Shown here one piece after another: positions 36,993-45,558 of a DNA stretch of 64,000 nt (position 1 is the first letter of the stretch; each line of letters begins with the position of its first letter). The stretch is from Roseibium aggregatum. Lineage in GTDB: Bacteria > Pseudomonadota > Alphaproteobacteria > Rhizobiales > Stappiaceae. The notes under the pieces were generated by a model. The model was not told where the DNA came from and ran no database searches. It saw only the letters and a program-made list of their open reading frames with translations. The translations under genes and the position numbers were made by a program. The DNA lies in NCBI RefSeq assembly GCF_014692675.1, contig NZ_JABFCZ010000018.1:62001-126000 (forward strand), in the 5' to 3' direction.

Positions 36993-37068
36993 TGGTGGGT
37001 GCACAGGGATTCGAACCCGGGACCGTCTGATTAAGAGTCAGATGCTCTACCAACTGAGCTATACACCC
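36993..37068 (-). tRNA. tRNA-Lys (CTT anticodon), CCA encoded
   Basis: Acceptor arms GGGTGTA and TGCACCC pair with one G-T. The D-arm reads AGCTCAGTTGGTAGAGC, the anticodon loop CTCTTAA gives anticodon CUU (Lys), the T-loop is GGTTCGAATCC, and the 3' CCA is encoded. 76 nt including CCA. Confidence 0.97.
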
Positions 37069-37103
37069 ATCGCGGCCGCGCTCGAAGCGCACCGGATGGC
37101 GGG

Positions 37104-37132
37104 TATATATCGTCGTGATCGGCTCGGCACAA
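37104..37132 (-). promoter_or_regulatory. Promoter of tRNA-Lys
   Basis: On the minus strand TTGTGC (37127-37132), a 17-bp spacer, and TATATA (37104-37109) lie 36 bp before the first tRNA base. This matches the sigma70 pattern well. Confidence 0.55.
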
Positions 37133-37207
37133 TCCCTTTCGTGACATTTTTTTGGCATTTCCCGAATGACATGGGAGCAAGGCCTTCAGCCTTGCCCTTC
37201 CCTCGCT

Positions 37208-37328
37208 TGTCATCCCCGGCAAGCACAGCGCGACCGGGGATCCAGTACGCCGTGACGTCTCGACTCAAGCAACCACCGTCTCGGAATACTGGATCCCGGC
37301 TCTCCGCTGCGCTCCGGCCGGGATGACA
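37208..37328. repeat. Palindromic intergenic repeat element
   Basis: Bounded by TGTCATCCC (37208-37216) and GGGATGACA (37320-37328), with inner copies GGGGATCCAGTA and TACTGGATCCC in opposite orientation. The layout is that of dispersed REP/MITE-like elements seen in alphaproteobacterial intergenic DNA. It has no coding capacity. Confidence 0.7.
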
Positions 37329-37451
37329 ACCGGGGTTGGGCAAAGCCGTGCGCCCGCACAATTGCGCCCCTCACCGCCGCCTCCCGTCAAACCCCGCCTG
37401 TAATTTTCAAAAAGCCTTGCCACGATAAACGCAATAAATGGAATTTTGCAC

Positions 37452-37480
37452 TTGACCCTGCCTGCCCCCCTGACTAGGGT
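37452..37480 (+). promoter_or_regulatory. Promoter of the ilvBN leader
   Basis: TTGACC at 37452-37457, a 17-bp spacer, and TAGGGT at 37475-37480. Transcription from here would make a leader of about 190 nt to the attenuator. Confidence 0.45.
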
Positions 37481-37579
37481 GCGGCGCATCAAGAAGGAGG
37501 TTGTGTTCCTTCGCGATCTCCGGTCCGGGGTCTCCGGCCGTTGAATTGTCAAAAGTTTCGGATTCGGGAAGACTGCATC

Positions 37580-37630
37580 ATGACGTCTCTCATTCTAGTA
37601 GTAGGAAAGCGCGCCGCCGGAACGGGATGA
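37580..37630 (+). CDS. ilvL: ilv leader peptide
   Basis: A 16-codon frame reading MTSLILVVGKRAAGTG. Codons 4-8 are Leu-Ile-Leu-Val-Val, exactly the amino acids made by the downstream pathway, and use uncommon CTA and GTA GTA codons. GGGAAG lies eight bases before the ATG. The stop codon is in the loop of a perfect hairpin (37620-37637). It is too short for routine gene calling. Ribosome stalling at the branched-chain codons would favour read-through of the terminator at 37659. Confidence 0.85.
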   Translation: MTSLILVVGKRAAGTG

Positions 37631-37637
37631 CCCGTTC
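37620..37637 (+). other. Pause hairpin at the leader stop codon
   Basis: GAACGGG (37620-37626) pairs with CCCGTTC (37631-37637) around ATGA, which contains the end of the leader frame. A second pairing GCGCGCC (37609-37615) with GGCGCGC (37648-37654) is also possible, giving alternative folds. Confidence 0.55.
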
Positions 37638-37658
37638 GGAACAGGCTGGCGCGCGCTG

Positions 37659-37681
37659 AGGTCCCGATGGGGCCTTTTTTT
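37659..37681 (+). terminator. ilvBN attenuator terminator
   Basis: AGGTCCC pairs with GGGGCCT (one T-G pair) around GAT and runs into seven T residues. It is 131 bp before the ilvB ATG and 28 bp past the leader stop. Confidence 0.85.
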
Positions 37682-37811
37682 ATGCCTCCCCGTTCCGCTT
37701 CGTGCTTCCGGATGAGCCGGATCAAGGTCGCGAATTCGAAACCCTGACAAAAACCCAGAAAACAGACACGACGAGCCACATGCCGACAGGCCAAACGCAA
37801 GGAAATCGAGA

Positions 37812-39587
37812 ATGACACGGGAGATGACCGGCGCCAACATGGTGATCCAGGCGCTGCAGGACCAGGGAGTTGACACCGTTTTCGGCTACCCGGGCGGCGC
37901 TGTGCTTCCGATCTATGACGAGATCATTCAGCAGGACGCGGTCGAGCATATCCTTGTGCGCCACGAGCAGGGCGCCGGCCATGCGGCCGAAGGCTATGCG
38001 CGGGCCACCGGCAAGCCGGGCGTGGTGCTGGTTACCTCCGGTCCGGGCGCGACCAACATGGTCACGGCGCTGACCGACGCCATGATGGACAGCATCCCGC
38101 TGGTCTGCATCACCGGCCAGGTCCCGACCCATCTGATCGGCAACGATGCCTTCCAGGAATGCGACACGGTCGGCATCACCCGGCCGTGCACCAAGCACAA
38201 CTGGCTGGTCCGCGACGTCGACGACCTCGCCCGCATCCTGCATGAGGCCTTTTATGTCGCCACCTCCGGCCGGCCGGGCCCGGTCGTTGTCGACATTCCG
38301 AAGGACGTCCAGTTCGCCACCGGCACCTATCACGGCCCGAGCGCAAACCCGGCCGCCGCCCACAAGAGCTACCGTCCGCAGGTCAAGGGTGATGCCCAGT
38401 CGATCCGGGCGGCTGCCGAACTGATGGCCCATGCCAAGAAGCCGGTGTTCTATACCGGAGGCGGCGTCGTCAACTCCGGTCCCCATGCCGCCCAGCTGCT
38501 GCGCGAACTGGTCGACCTGACCGGCTTCCCGATCACCTCCACCCTGATGGGCCTCGGCGCCTATCCGGCGAGCGGCGCAAACTGGCTCGGCATGCTCGGC
38601 ATGCACGGCACCTTTGAAGCCAACATGACCATGCACGACTGTGACGTCATGGTCTGCATCGGTGCGCGCTTCGACGACCGCATCACCGGCCGCGTCGACG
38701 CCTTCGCGCCGGATGCCAAGATCATCCACATCGACATCGACCCGTCGTCGATCAACAAGACGGTCAAGGCCCATCTGCCGATCATCGGCGACGTCGGCCA
38801 CGTTCTGGAGGATCTGGTGCGCATCTGGCGGTCGTCGTCGCTGAAGGCCGATCCGGCCGCGATGAAGGCCTGGTGGGAGCAGATCGACGCCTGGCGGGCG
38901 CGCAACTCGCTCGCCTACAAGCCCAACGAAGACATCATCATGCCGCAGTACGCCATTCAGCGGCTGTATGAACTGACCAAGGACCGCAACACCTATATCT
39001 CGACCGAGGTCGGCCAGCACCAGATGTGGGCCGCCCAGTTCTACGGCTTCGAGGCGCCGAACCGCTGGCTCACCTCCGGCGGCCTCGGCACCATGGGCTA
39101 CGGCCTGCCCGCCTGCATCGGCGCCCAGGTCGCCCACCGCGACGCGCTGTGCATCGACATCGCCGGCGACGCCTCGATCCTGATGAACATCCAGGAAATG
39201 TCGACGGCGGTTCAATACGGCCTTCCGGTCAAGGTGTTCGTGCTGAACAACCAGTACATGGGCATGGTGCGCCAGTGGCAGCAGTTGCTTCACGGCAACC
39301 GCCTGTCCCACTCCTATACGGACAGCCTGCCCGACTTCGTCAAGCTGGCCGAAGCCTATGGCGGGGTCGGCTTCAGGGTCGACAAGCCGGGCGACCTGGA
39401 CGGCGCCATCGAGGAAATGATTGCCGTCGACAAGCCGGTGCTGTTCGACTGCCGGGTGGCGAACCTTGCCAACTGCTTCCCGATGATCCCGTCTGGCAAG
39501 GCCCACAACGAAATGCTGCTTCCCGACGAAGCCAACGACGAAGCCGTGGCCAATGCCATCGGCGCGGCAGGCAAGGCCCTGGTTTGA
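37812..39587 (+). CDS. ilvB: Acetolactate synthase, large subunit
   Basis: 591 residues, TPP-dependent. VFGYPGGAVLPIYDE and RHEQGAGHAAEGYARATGKPG hold the catalytic Glu; VCIGARFDDRITG is the FAD/central domain; DIAGDASILMNIQE is the GDG-type Mg/TPP motif (GDA here). It makes acetolactate and acetohydroxybutyrate for valine, leucine and isoleucine. The gene is governed by the leader upstream. Confidence 0.95.
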   Translation: MTREMTGANMVIQALQDQGVDTVFGYPGGAVLPIYDEIIQQDAVEHILVRHEQGAGHAAEGYARATGKPGVVLVTSGPGATNMVTALTDAMMDSIPLVCITGQVPTHLIGNDAFQECDTVGITRPCTKHNWLVRDVDDLARILHEAFYVATSGRPGPVVVDIPKDVQFATGTYHGPSANPAAAHKSYRPQVKGDAQSIRAAAELMAHAKKPVFYTGGGVVNSGPHAAQLLRELVDLTGFPITSTLMGLGAYPASGANWLGMLGMHGTFEANMTMHDCDVMVCIGARFDDRITGRVDAFAPDAKIIHIDIDPSSINKTVKAHLPIIGDVGHVLEDLVRIWRSSSLKADPAAMKAWWEQIDAWRARNSLAYKPNEDIIMPQYAIQRLYELTKDRNTYISTEVGQHQMWAAQFYGFEAPNRWLTSGGLGTMGYGLPACIGAQVAHRDALCIDIAGDASILMNIQEMSTAVQYGLPVKVFVLNNQYMGMVRQWQQLLHGNRLSHSYTDSLPDFVKLAEAYGGVGFRVDKPGDLDGAIEEMIAVDKPVLFDCRVANLANCFPMIPSGKAHNEMLLPDEANDEAVANAIGAAGKALV

Positions 39588-39597
39588 GGATAGAAAC

Positions 39598-40173
39598 ATG
39601 AACGCACAAGCAAATCCGACCGCCCTATCCGCCTATTTCCTCGCGGAAGTCAGCGACAAGATCGAGACCCATACGCTTTCGGTCCTGGTCGACAACGAAC
39701 CGGGCGTCCTCGCCCGGGTCATCGGCCTGTTTTCCGGCCGCGGCTACAACATCGACAGCCTCACCGTGTCGGAAACCGAGCACGAGAAGCACCTGTCGCG
39801 GATCACCATCGTCACCACCGGTACGCCCATGGTGATCGAGCAGATCCGCAACCAGCTCGACCGGCTGGTGCCCGTCCACCGGGTGACCGACCTCACCGTT
39901 CAGGCGCGCATGGCCAACCAGGAAAAGCCGCTGGAGCGGGAACTGGCGCTGGTGAAGGTCGCCGGCAGCGGCGACAAGCGCCTGGAAGCGCTCCGTCTCG
40001 GCGACGCCTTCCGCGCCACCGTCATCGACGCGACGACGGACCATTTCGTCTTCGAGATCACCGGCCGGACCTCCAAGATCGAGCAGTTCATCTCCATCAT
40101 GAAACCGCTCGGCCTCGTGGAAGTCTCCCGCACCGGCGTGGCCGCCGTCCAGCGCGGCGCCGAAGGGCTTTAA
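39598..40173 (+). CDS. ilvN: Acetolactate synthase, small (regulatory) subunit
   Basis: 191 residues. The ACT domain THTLSVLVDNEPGVLARVIGLFSGRGYNIDSLTV binds valine for feedback inhibition, and the C-terminal ALS_ss_C domain ends GVAAVQRG. The ATG at 39598 lies ten bases after the ilvB stop, with AGGATAG in front. It forms the holoenzyme with IlvB. Confidence 0.95.
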   Translation: MNAQANPTALSAYFLAEVSDKIETHTLSVLVDNEPGVLARVIGLFSGRGYNIDSLTVSETEHEKHLSRITIVTTGTPMVIEQIRNQLDRLVPVHRVTDLTVQARMANQEKPLERELALVKVAGSGDKRLEALRLGDAFRATVIDATTDHFVFEITGRTSKIEQFISIMKPLGLVEVSRTGVAAVQRGAEGL

Positions 40174-40183
40174 GGTCCGGCTT

Positions 40184-40213
40184 GCCCGCCGCTTGTGAAA
40201 TCAGGCGGCGGGC
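40184..40213 (+). terminator. Stem-loop after ilvN
   Basis: GCCCGCCGC (40184-40192) pairs perfectly with GCGGCGGGC (40205-40213) around a 12-nt loop. There is no T-run, so termination may be Rho-dependent or the hairpin may protect the mRNA end. Confidence 0.55.
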
Positions 40214-40227
40214 GCTAAGCGTCTGAC

Positions 40228-41046
40228 ATGACATTCGACCTTCAAACCTATCTCGACCGCATCGGCCTCACCGGCTGCGAACCGACCCTGGAGGGGCTGC
40301 GCGCGCTGCAGTCCCACCACATGGCGGCCATCCCGTTCGAAAACGTTCTGCCGTTCCTGGGGCAGATCCCGGATGTCCGTTCCGAAGCAGTCTGGAAAAA
40401 GATCGTCGAGAACCGGCATGGCGGCTACTGCTTCGAGCAGAACACACTGTTCGGGGAGGCGCTGGCAGCGATCGGCTTTTCCGCCCGGCCGGTGCTCGCC
40501 CGCGTACGCAAGGGGCCGCCGGAGGGGTGGAACAGAAGCCATCTCGCCTTCGTCGTCACCATCGACGGCAAGGAATGGCTGGCCGATTGCGGTTTCGGAG
40601 GACCTGCGCCTGCCGAACCTGTCAGTCTTGAGACGGCGGACCCGCAGACCATCCGTGGCCAGAACTTCCGCATCCGCTTCGATGAGGAAGCGCGGGAACA
40701 GGTTCTGGAACGCGAGATGCCCGATGGCTGGCTCGAACTCTACAGCTTCGACCGCATGCAGCCGACCCGCCCCGACATAGAGGCCGCGAACTATATCTGC
40801 GCCACCTGGGACAGGAAGCCGTTCATCGCCAATCTGATGTTCGCCCGCCTGACGGACGGCGGCCGCTTCACCTTTCTGAACGGCGCGGCCCGGCGCAAGG
40901 ACGACGGCACCGGCGAGGCCTGGCAGATCGAAACCCCGGAAGCCTTTCGCAGCTATGTCACCGAGGATCTGGGACTTGGCTACGACGACGCCACCATCGA
41001 CGCGCTGTGGTCCCGCATGAGCAGGCTTTACCCGCCGATTACCTGA
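40228..41046 (+). CDS. Arylamine N-acetyltransferase
   Basis: 272 residues. The catalytic triad is clear: Cys68 in RHGGYCFEQN, His105 in NRSHLAFVV and Asp120 in ADCGFGG. It transfers acetyl from acetyl-CoA to arylamines or hydrazines. It is encoded 54 bp after ilvN but probably separated by the hairpin. Confidence 0.92.
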   Translation: MTFDLQTYLDRIGLTGCEPTLEGLRALQSHHMAAIPFENVLPFLGQIPDVRSEAVWKKIVENRHGGYCFEQNTLFGEALAAIGFSARPVLARVRKGPPEGWNRSHLAFVVTIDGKEWLADCGFGGPAPAEPVSLETADPQTIRGQNFRIRFDEEAREQVLEREMPDGWLELYSFDRMQPTRPDIEAANYICATWDRKPFIANLMFARLTDGGRFTFLNGAARRKDDGTGEAWQIETPEAFRSYVTEDLGLGYDDATIDALWSRMSRLYPPIT

Positions 41047-41204
41047 GCAAATCCCGTGTTTTTATGTCGCAATCGCGAAAGACATCCGCGTGAGCGGTAG
41101 ACGCACCCCTGTGTCTTTGCGTATATGTGCGCGCCCGGACGGTCGTGACCGGCCCTCCGGCTTCAGACAGGTTCCTGCCACATCCCATCAGGAAGGCCCC
41201 CGCC

Positions 41205-42449
41205 ATGATCCACGGTCTCTCCCGACCGAAAAACCAGATTCGCTGGCTGCTGCTGGAGGGGATTTCCCCGACCGCGCACGCGGTTCTGGAAAAAGCCGGC
41301 TACACCAATGTCGAGCTCCTTTCGACCGCCCTCGACAAGGACGCCCTCATCGAAAAGATCCAGAACGTCCATGTGGTCGGCATCCGCTCGCGCACCCAGC
41401 TCACCGAAGAGGTGCTGGAAGCGGCGAAGACGCTGGTGGCCGTCGGCTGCTTTTCCGTCGGCACCAACCAGGTCGATCTGGACGCCACGCTGATCCGCGG
41501 CATTCCGGTCTTCAACGCGCCGTTCTCAAATACCCGCTCGGTCGCCGAGCTGACGATTGCCGAAACCGTCATGCTGATGCGCGGCATCTTCCCGAAGTCC
41601 ACCGCCGCCCACCACGGCAAGTGGATGAAGACGGCTGTCGGCTCCCACGAAGTGCGCGGCAAGACGCTGGGTATCGTCGGTTACGGCAACATCGGCACCC
41701 AGCTCGCCAACCTGGGCGAAGCCATGGGCATGCGCGTGATCTTCTTCGATCTGACCGACAAGCTGCAGCACGGCAACGTCATGCCGGCCGAAAGCCTCGA
41801 TGAACTGCTGGAACAGTCGGACGTGGTCTCGCTGCACGTGCCGGACACGCCCGCGACGCGCAACATGATCACCGCAACCGAAATTGCGAAGATGAAGAAG
41901 GGCGCCTTCCTCATCAACAACGCCCGCGGCAAGGTGGTCGACATCGACGCCCTGGCCGAAGCGCTGAAGAGCGGTCACCTGGCGGGTGCGGCCATCGACG
42001 TCTTCCCGGTGGAGCCGAAGTCCAACAAGGACGAATTCATCAGCCCGCTGCGCGGTCTCGACAACGTGATCCTGACCCCGCATGTGGGCGGTTCCACCGA
42101 GGAAGCCCAGGACCGGATCGGCGAGGAAGTCTCCAAGCGTCTGGTGGAATATTCCGACGTCGGCTCCACCATCGGCGCGGTCAACTTCCCGGCCGTGCAA
42201 CTGCCCAAGGGCACGGATGCCACCCGGTTCATCCAGGTGCACCACAACGCGCCAGGGGCGCTTCGCACCCTCAACGACCTGTTCGCCCGCCACGACCTCA
42301 ACATCTGCGCCCAGTACCTGCAGTCCTACCGGGACATCGGTTACGTGGTGGTCGACGTGGACAGCCCGGTCGAAAACTCCGAGGACATCCTGGAGGAAAT
42401 CCGCGCCCTGCCCAACACGATCCGGGCCCGGCTGCTGAACCGGGTGTAA
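41205..42449 (+). CDS. serA: Phosphoglycerate dehydrogenase
   Basis: 414 residues, E. coli-type with a C-terminal ACT domain. NAD motif GIVGYGNIGTQLANLGEAMGM, catalytic ARGKVVDIDAL and HVGGSTEEAQDRIG are intact. The ACT domain (HHNAPGALRTLNDLFARHDLNICAQYL) should give serine feedback. It starts serine synthesis from 3-phosphoglycerate. The ATG at 41205 precedes MIHGLSRPKNQIRWLLLEG, close to the E. coli N-terminus in layout. A strong terminator follows. Confidence 0.93.
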   Translation: MIHGLSRPKNQIRWLLLEGISPTAHAVLEKAGYTNVELLSTALDKDALIEKIQNVHVVGIRSRTQLTEEVLEAAKTLVAVGCFSVGTNQVDLDATLIRGIPVFNAPFSNTRSVAELTIAETVMLMRGIFPKSTAAHHGKWMKTAVGSHEVRGKTLGIVGYGNIGTQLANLGEAMGMRVIFFDLTDKLQHGNVMPAESLDELLEQSDVVSLHVPDTPATRNMITATEIAKMKKGAFLINNARGKVVDIDALAEALKSGHLAGAAIDVFPVEPKSNKDEFISPLRGLDNVILTPHVGGSTEEAQDRIGEEVSKRLVEYSDVGSTIGAVNFPAVQLPKGTDATRFIQVHHNAPGALRTLNDLFARHDLNICAQYLQSYRDIGYVVVDVDSPVENSEDILEEIRALPNTIRARLLNRV

Positions 42450-42457
42450 GAGCAATA

Positions 42458-42489
42458 AAAAACCCCTCTCCGGGCGGAGAGGGGTTTTT
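42458..42489 (+). terminator. Terminator after serA, bidirectional
   Basis: AAAAACCCCTCTCC pairs perfectly with GGAGAGGGGTTTTT around GGGC. It lies between serA and the convergent chemoreceptor gene and can stop transcription from both sides. Confidence 0.92.
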
Positions 42490-42512
42490 CGTCTTGAACG
42501 GACCTGGACGCC

Positions 42513-44198
42513 TTAGGCGGCGGCAACGTCATCCAGGAAGGCGCTGATGGCATCTTCCAGCGCCTGGGCCTGAACGGCCATGTCGCTTGAGACGTGGCGG
42601 ACGTCTTCCGCCGAAGCGGTCGCCCTGGAAGCCGCTTCCGTAACGCCGGCGATATTGTCGGTCGCGTGCTGGGTGCCGACGGCGGCCTGATTGACGTTTT
42701 CCGAAATCTCGCCGGTCGCATCGCCCTGCTGGCGCACGGCGGCGGCGATCGTGGTCGTGAACGCGTTGACGCTCTCGATCTTTTCCGCGATGACGCCAAT
42801 CGCTTCCACCGCCTGATCGGTCGATCCCTGGATCGCCGAGATCTGCTGGCTGATTTCCTCCGTCGCCTTGGAGGTCTGCGTCGCCAGTTCCTTGACCTCC
42901 GCCGCAACGACCGCGAACCCCTTGCCGGCATCGCCGGCGCGCGCTGCCTCGATCGTCGCGTTCAGCGCCAGGAGGTTGGTCTGCTCCGCAATGGCCTGAA
43001 TGAGGGACACGACGTCGCCGATCTTCTGCGCCGCATTGGCAAGGCTCGCCACCTTTTCATTGGTCTCCTGTGCGGATCCGGTAGCCTCGCCGACAATCGC
43101 CGTTGTCTGCTCGACCTGACGCTCGATTTCGGAGATCGAAGCCGCCAGTTCCTCCGCAGCCGCGGCAACCGTCTGAACATTGCTCGAAGCCTGCTGGGAA
43201 GCGGCAGATGCATCGCTTGCCTGCTGATTGGTCGCATTGGCGACCTCCGTCAGCGCCGCGGCTGTCTCTTCCATTTTCTCGGTATTGGCCCCGACCGTGC
43301 TCAAACGCTCCAGAACGTTGGTGCGGAAGGAGGCGATCAGGCTATCGATCCGCTCCTGCCGCTGCGCCTTCTGCAACTGCTCGGCTTCGCTTGCCACCGA
43401 TAGCCGGGACTGCTCGCGGGCATTGTCGCGGAAGACCTCGACGGCGCGGGCCATATGGCCGATCTCGTCTTTCCGGTCGGCATCGACGATATCGATTTCA
43501 AGCTCTCCATCGGCGAGCTGAACCATGTTTTCCCGAAGACGGGTCAGCGGCGAGGTAATGGAGCGAACCACGAACAGCATGGCGGGTGCAATCAGCAGGA
43601 TCGCCAGAAGGGCGGTCCCAATCTGGGCAAACCGGGCCATCGACGCCGTCGAATTCTCGCTTACGATGGTTTCGCTTAATACCACCTTTCCCTGTTCGGA
43701 CAGGGTCGACAGAGCGCCGATCATGTTTTCGCCGCCGCCGTCGATGGCGTCGTTGAGCTTGCTGAATTCCTCGGTCGGGGCATTTGCCTCGATCATCGTC
43801 TTCAGGTCGACCTGGATTGCCTTGGCGACCGTGGCCAGATCCGCTTCGAAAGTGGCCATCAGGTCCGGCTGACCGATCACCTCACCGGTTGCCCTGGCGG
43901 TTTCGATGCCGTCGCGGATCGTCCTGATCGCATCCTCGATGGCCTGGGCGCGCTCGGGCAGAACCTTGCCTTCGTCCTTGTCGATGATGGTGTCCATGGC
44001 GGCCAGGACGAGTTCCACATTCGCCAGGCGCATGCCTTCGACCACCTAGAGGTTGGCGCTGAGCTGCTCCACATCCTGCATGGCCTGTTCGCTCTTGCGG
44101 GCCGAAACCCAGGCAACGGCAACCATGACGCAGAAACCGAAAATGACGCCCGCGGTCACAAGGAGCAGACGTCCTCGCACACTTGATAAATGTATCAT
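42513..44198 (-). pseudogene. Methyl-accepting chemotaxis protein interrupted by an in-frame amber codon
   Basis: The reading frame from ATG 44198 to 42513 is 562 codons, but codon 51 is TAG (44046-44048). Before it are a start, the first membrane helix (LLLVTAGVIFGFCVMVAVAW) and the start of the periplasmic part. After it are the rest of the ligand domain, the second helix ([18 protein letters not shown]), HAMP ([19 protein letters not shown]) and a full signalling hairpin ([32 protein letters not shown]). No other damage is seen. A GTG directly follows the TAG, but restart there would drop the first membrane helix. It may be a recent null, a sequencing error or a suppressed stop. Confidence 0.8.
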
Positions 44199-44729
44199 GA
44201 AACCCCCAAATCACTATTTAAACAAATACTCCATGACGAAGACTAAACAGGGGTTAACGACAACAATACATCTGGCCTGCAGGATATTTTAAATTCAAAA
44301 CTGAAAAGAGCATTCAAAATAGTTTCAACCTTAGGAATAATAGAACTCAGGAAAGCGGAAAATCCGCCTCAGGCCGAACCGTGTATCGGTCCCACCCGCA
44401 ATTCCTGTTGAATTGCCTATTGAACGTAATGAGACATACGGGTTAGCACGTAAAAAACATCCGCCAAGGCATCACTTCGGCGAAAAACGGCGGGTTTCCC
44501 AGGCTGTCCCCCGAATGCGGTCTGAACAAGCACCCTGAACTCGTTTTGCCGGCTCCGGCAGAAGTGCGGACATCCGGCCTCATACCGCCTGTTTCCAGGC
44601 GCGCTCCATTCCGCTGCCATTGTCCCTAGGGACAATTTCCCGTTTGACATCAACGGCCTTTCGGCTGATTCCTTTTAAAAAACGGCCTGTTTGCCGTCCG
44701 AAATCCGTTTCAAGCATCCAGAAGATCCC
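44199..44729. other. Intergenic region between the chemoreceptor and pdxJ
   Basis: 531 bp. The first 150 bp are AT-rich and may hold the chemoreceptor promoter. Further on lie TGCCGG-CT-CCGGCA (44547-44560) and the 18-bp palindrome at 44629. A minus-strand 78-codon frame at 44417-44653 has no recognisable feature and reads across the palindrome, so I do not call it. Confidence 0.5.
44629..44646. promoter_or_regulatory. Perfect 18-bp palindrome ATTGTCCCTAGGGACAAT
   Basis: Fully self-complementary, 83 bp before the pdxJ ATG and within a long divergent intergenic region. It has the size and form of a dimeric repressor site. The binding protein is unknown. Confidence 0.55.
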
Positions 44730-45476
44730 ATGACCGCCTCGCGCCTTTCCGTCAATGTCAATGCCGTCGCCATGCTCCGCAACCGGCGCGACCTGCCCTG
44801 GCCGAGCGTGACCGGATTGTCGGCGATTGCCATGGAAGCCGGCGCCAAGGGCATCACCGTCCACCCGCGCCCGGACGAGCGCCACATTCGCAAGACCGAC
44901 GTCTACGACCTCGCCGAGCTGATCGAGGAGCGCTATCCGAATAAGGAGCTGTGCCTGGAGGGCTATCCGTCCGCGGATTTTTTAAAGCTCGTCGAGGAGG
45001 CCCGGCCCGAACAGGTGCTGTTCGTACCCGACGATCCGGAACAGCAGACCTCCGACCACGGCTGGCAGTTCGACCGCGACACCTCCGCCCTTGCCGCGGC
45101 GATCACGGCGGCGAAGAACTGGGCGGTCACGGTCTCCCTGTTCTGCGATCCGGATCCGTCAGCGCCGGAACATGCCGCCCGGCTCGGCGCGGAGCGGATC
45201 GAGATCTACACCGGCCCCTATGGCGCCTGCTACGACGACCCGGACCGGGCGGAAAAGGAACTGAACAAGGTGGTCGCCACCGCGGAAGCCGCCAGAGACT
45301 GCGGCCTCGGCGTCAACGCCGGCCACGATCTCACCGTCGCCAACATCCCGCCCCTGATCAAACGCGCGCCCTTCATCCGCGAAATGTCCATCGGCCATGG
45401 GTTTACGGCCGATGCCCTGATCTACGGCTTTGCGGAGAGTGTCAGGCGGTTTAGAAGGGCGATGGGAGAGATCTGA
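44730..45476 (+). CDS. pdxJ: Pyridoxine 5'-phosphate synthase
   Basis: 248 residues, TIM barrel. LSVNVNAVAMLRNRR, GITVHPRPDERHIRKTDV, GLGVNAGHDLTVANI and EMSIGHGFTADALIYG are family landmarks, including catalytic Glu/His residues. It makes pyridoxine-P from deoxyxylulose-P and 1-amino-propanone-P. The ATG at 44730 gives the normal N-terminus. The frequent partner acpS does not follow. Confidence 0.94.
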   Translation: MTASRLSVNVNAVAMLRNRRDLPWPSVTGLSAIAMEAGAKGITVHPRPDERHIRKTDVYDLAELIEERYPNKELCLEGYPSADFLKLVEEARPEQVLFVPDDPEQQTSDHGWQFDRDTSALAAAITAAKNWAVTVSLFCDPDPSAPEHAARLGAERIEIYTGPYGACYDDPDRAEKELNKVVATAEAARDCGLGVNAGHDLTVANIPPLIKRAPFIREMSIGHGFTADALIYGFAESVRRFRRAMGEI

Positions 45477-45558
45477 AGCCCGGCGTCGCCCACGCCCCTT
45501 GCGAATCTGCTAACGATGGCCGTCCTGTCACAACCAGTGTCATCAACGGGACCTTGCC

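Noticed and set aside
36783-37004. 73-codon minus-strand frame ending near tRNA-Lys
   Set aside because: It overlaps the tRNA, runs through hairpins and has no ribosome-binding site. It is better read as noncoding repeat sequence.
37503-37545. A second possible leader peptide starting GTG just after AAGGAGG
   Set aside because: Only two bases separate the Shine-Dalgarno from the GTG, and the peptide lacks branched-chain residues.
37722-39599. Minus-strand open frame of 625 codons opposite ilvB
   Set aside because: Shadow of ilvB; composition is His/Asp/Arg/Val-rich as expected for the antisense of a GC-rich gene.
42513-44045. Treating the chemoreceptor as a complete gene starting at the GTG after the amber codon
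   Set aside because: The upstream in-frame sequence encodes the expected first membrane helix with a proper ATG, so the shorter product would be a fragment that is not correctly inserted.
44417-44653. 78-codon minus-strand frame in the pdxJ upstream region
   Set aside because: No domain, no Shine-Dalgarno sequence, and it crosses the 18-bp palindrome.
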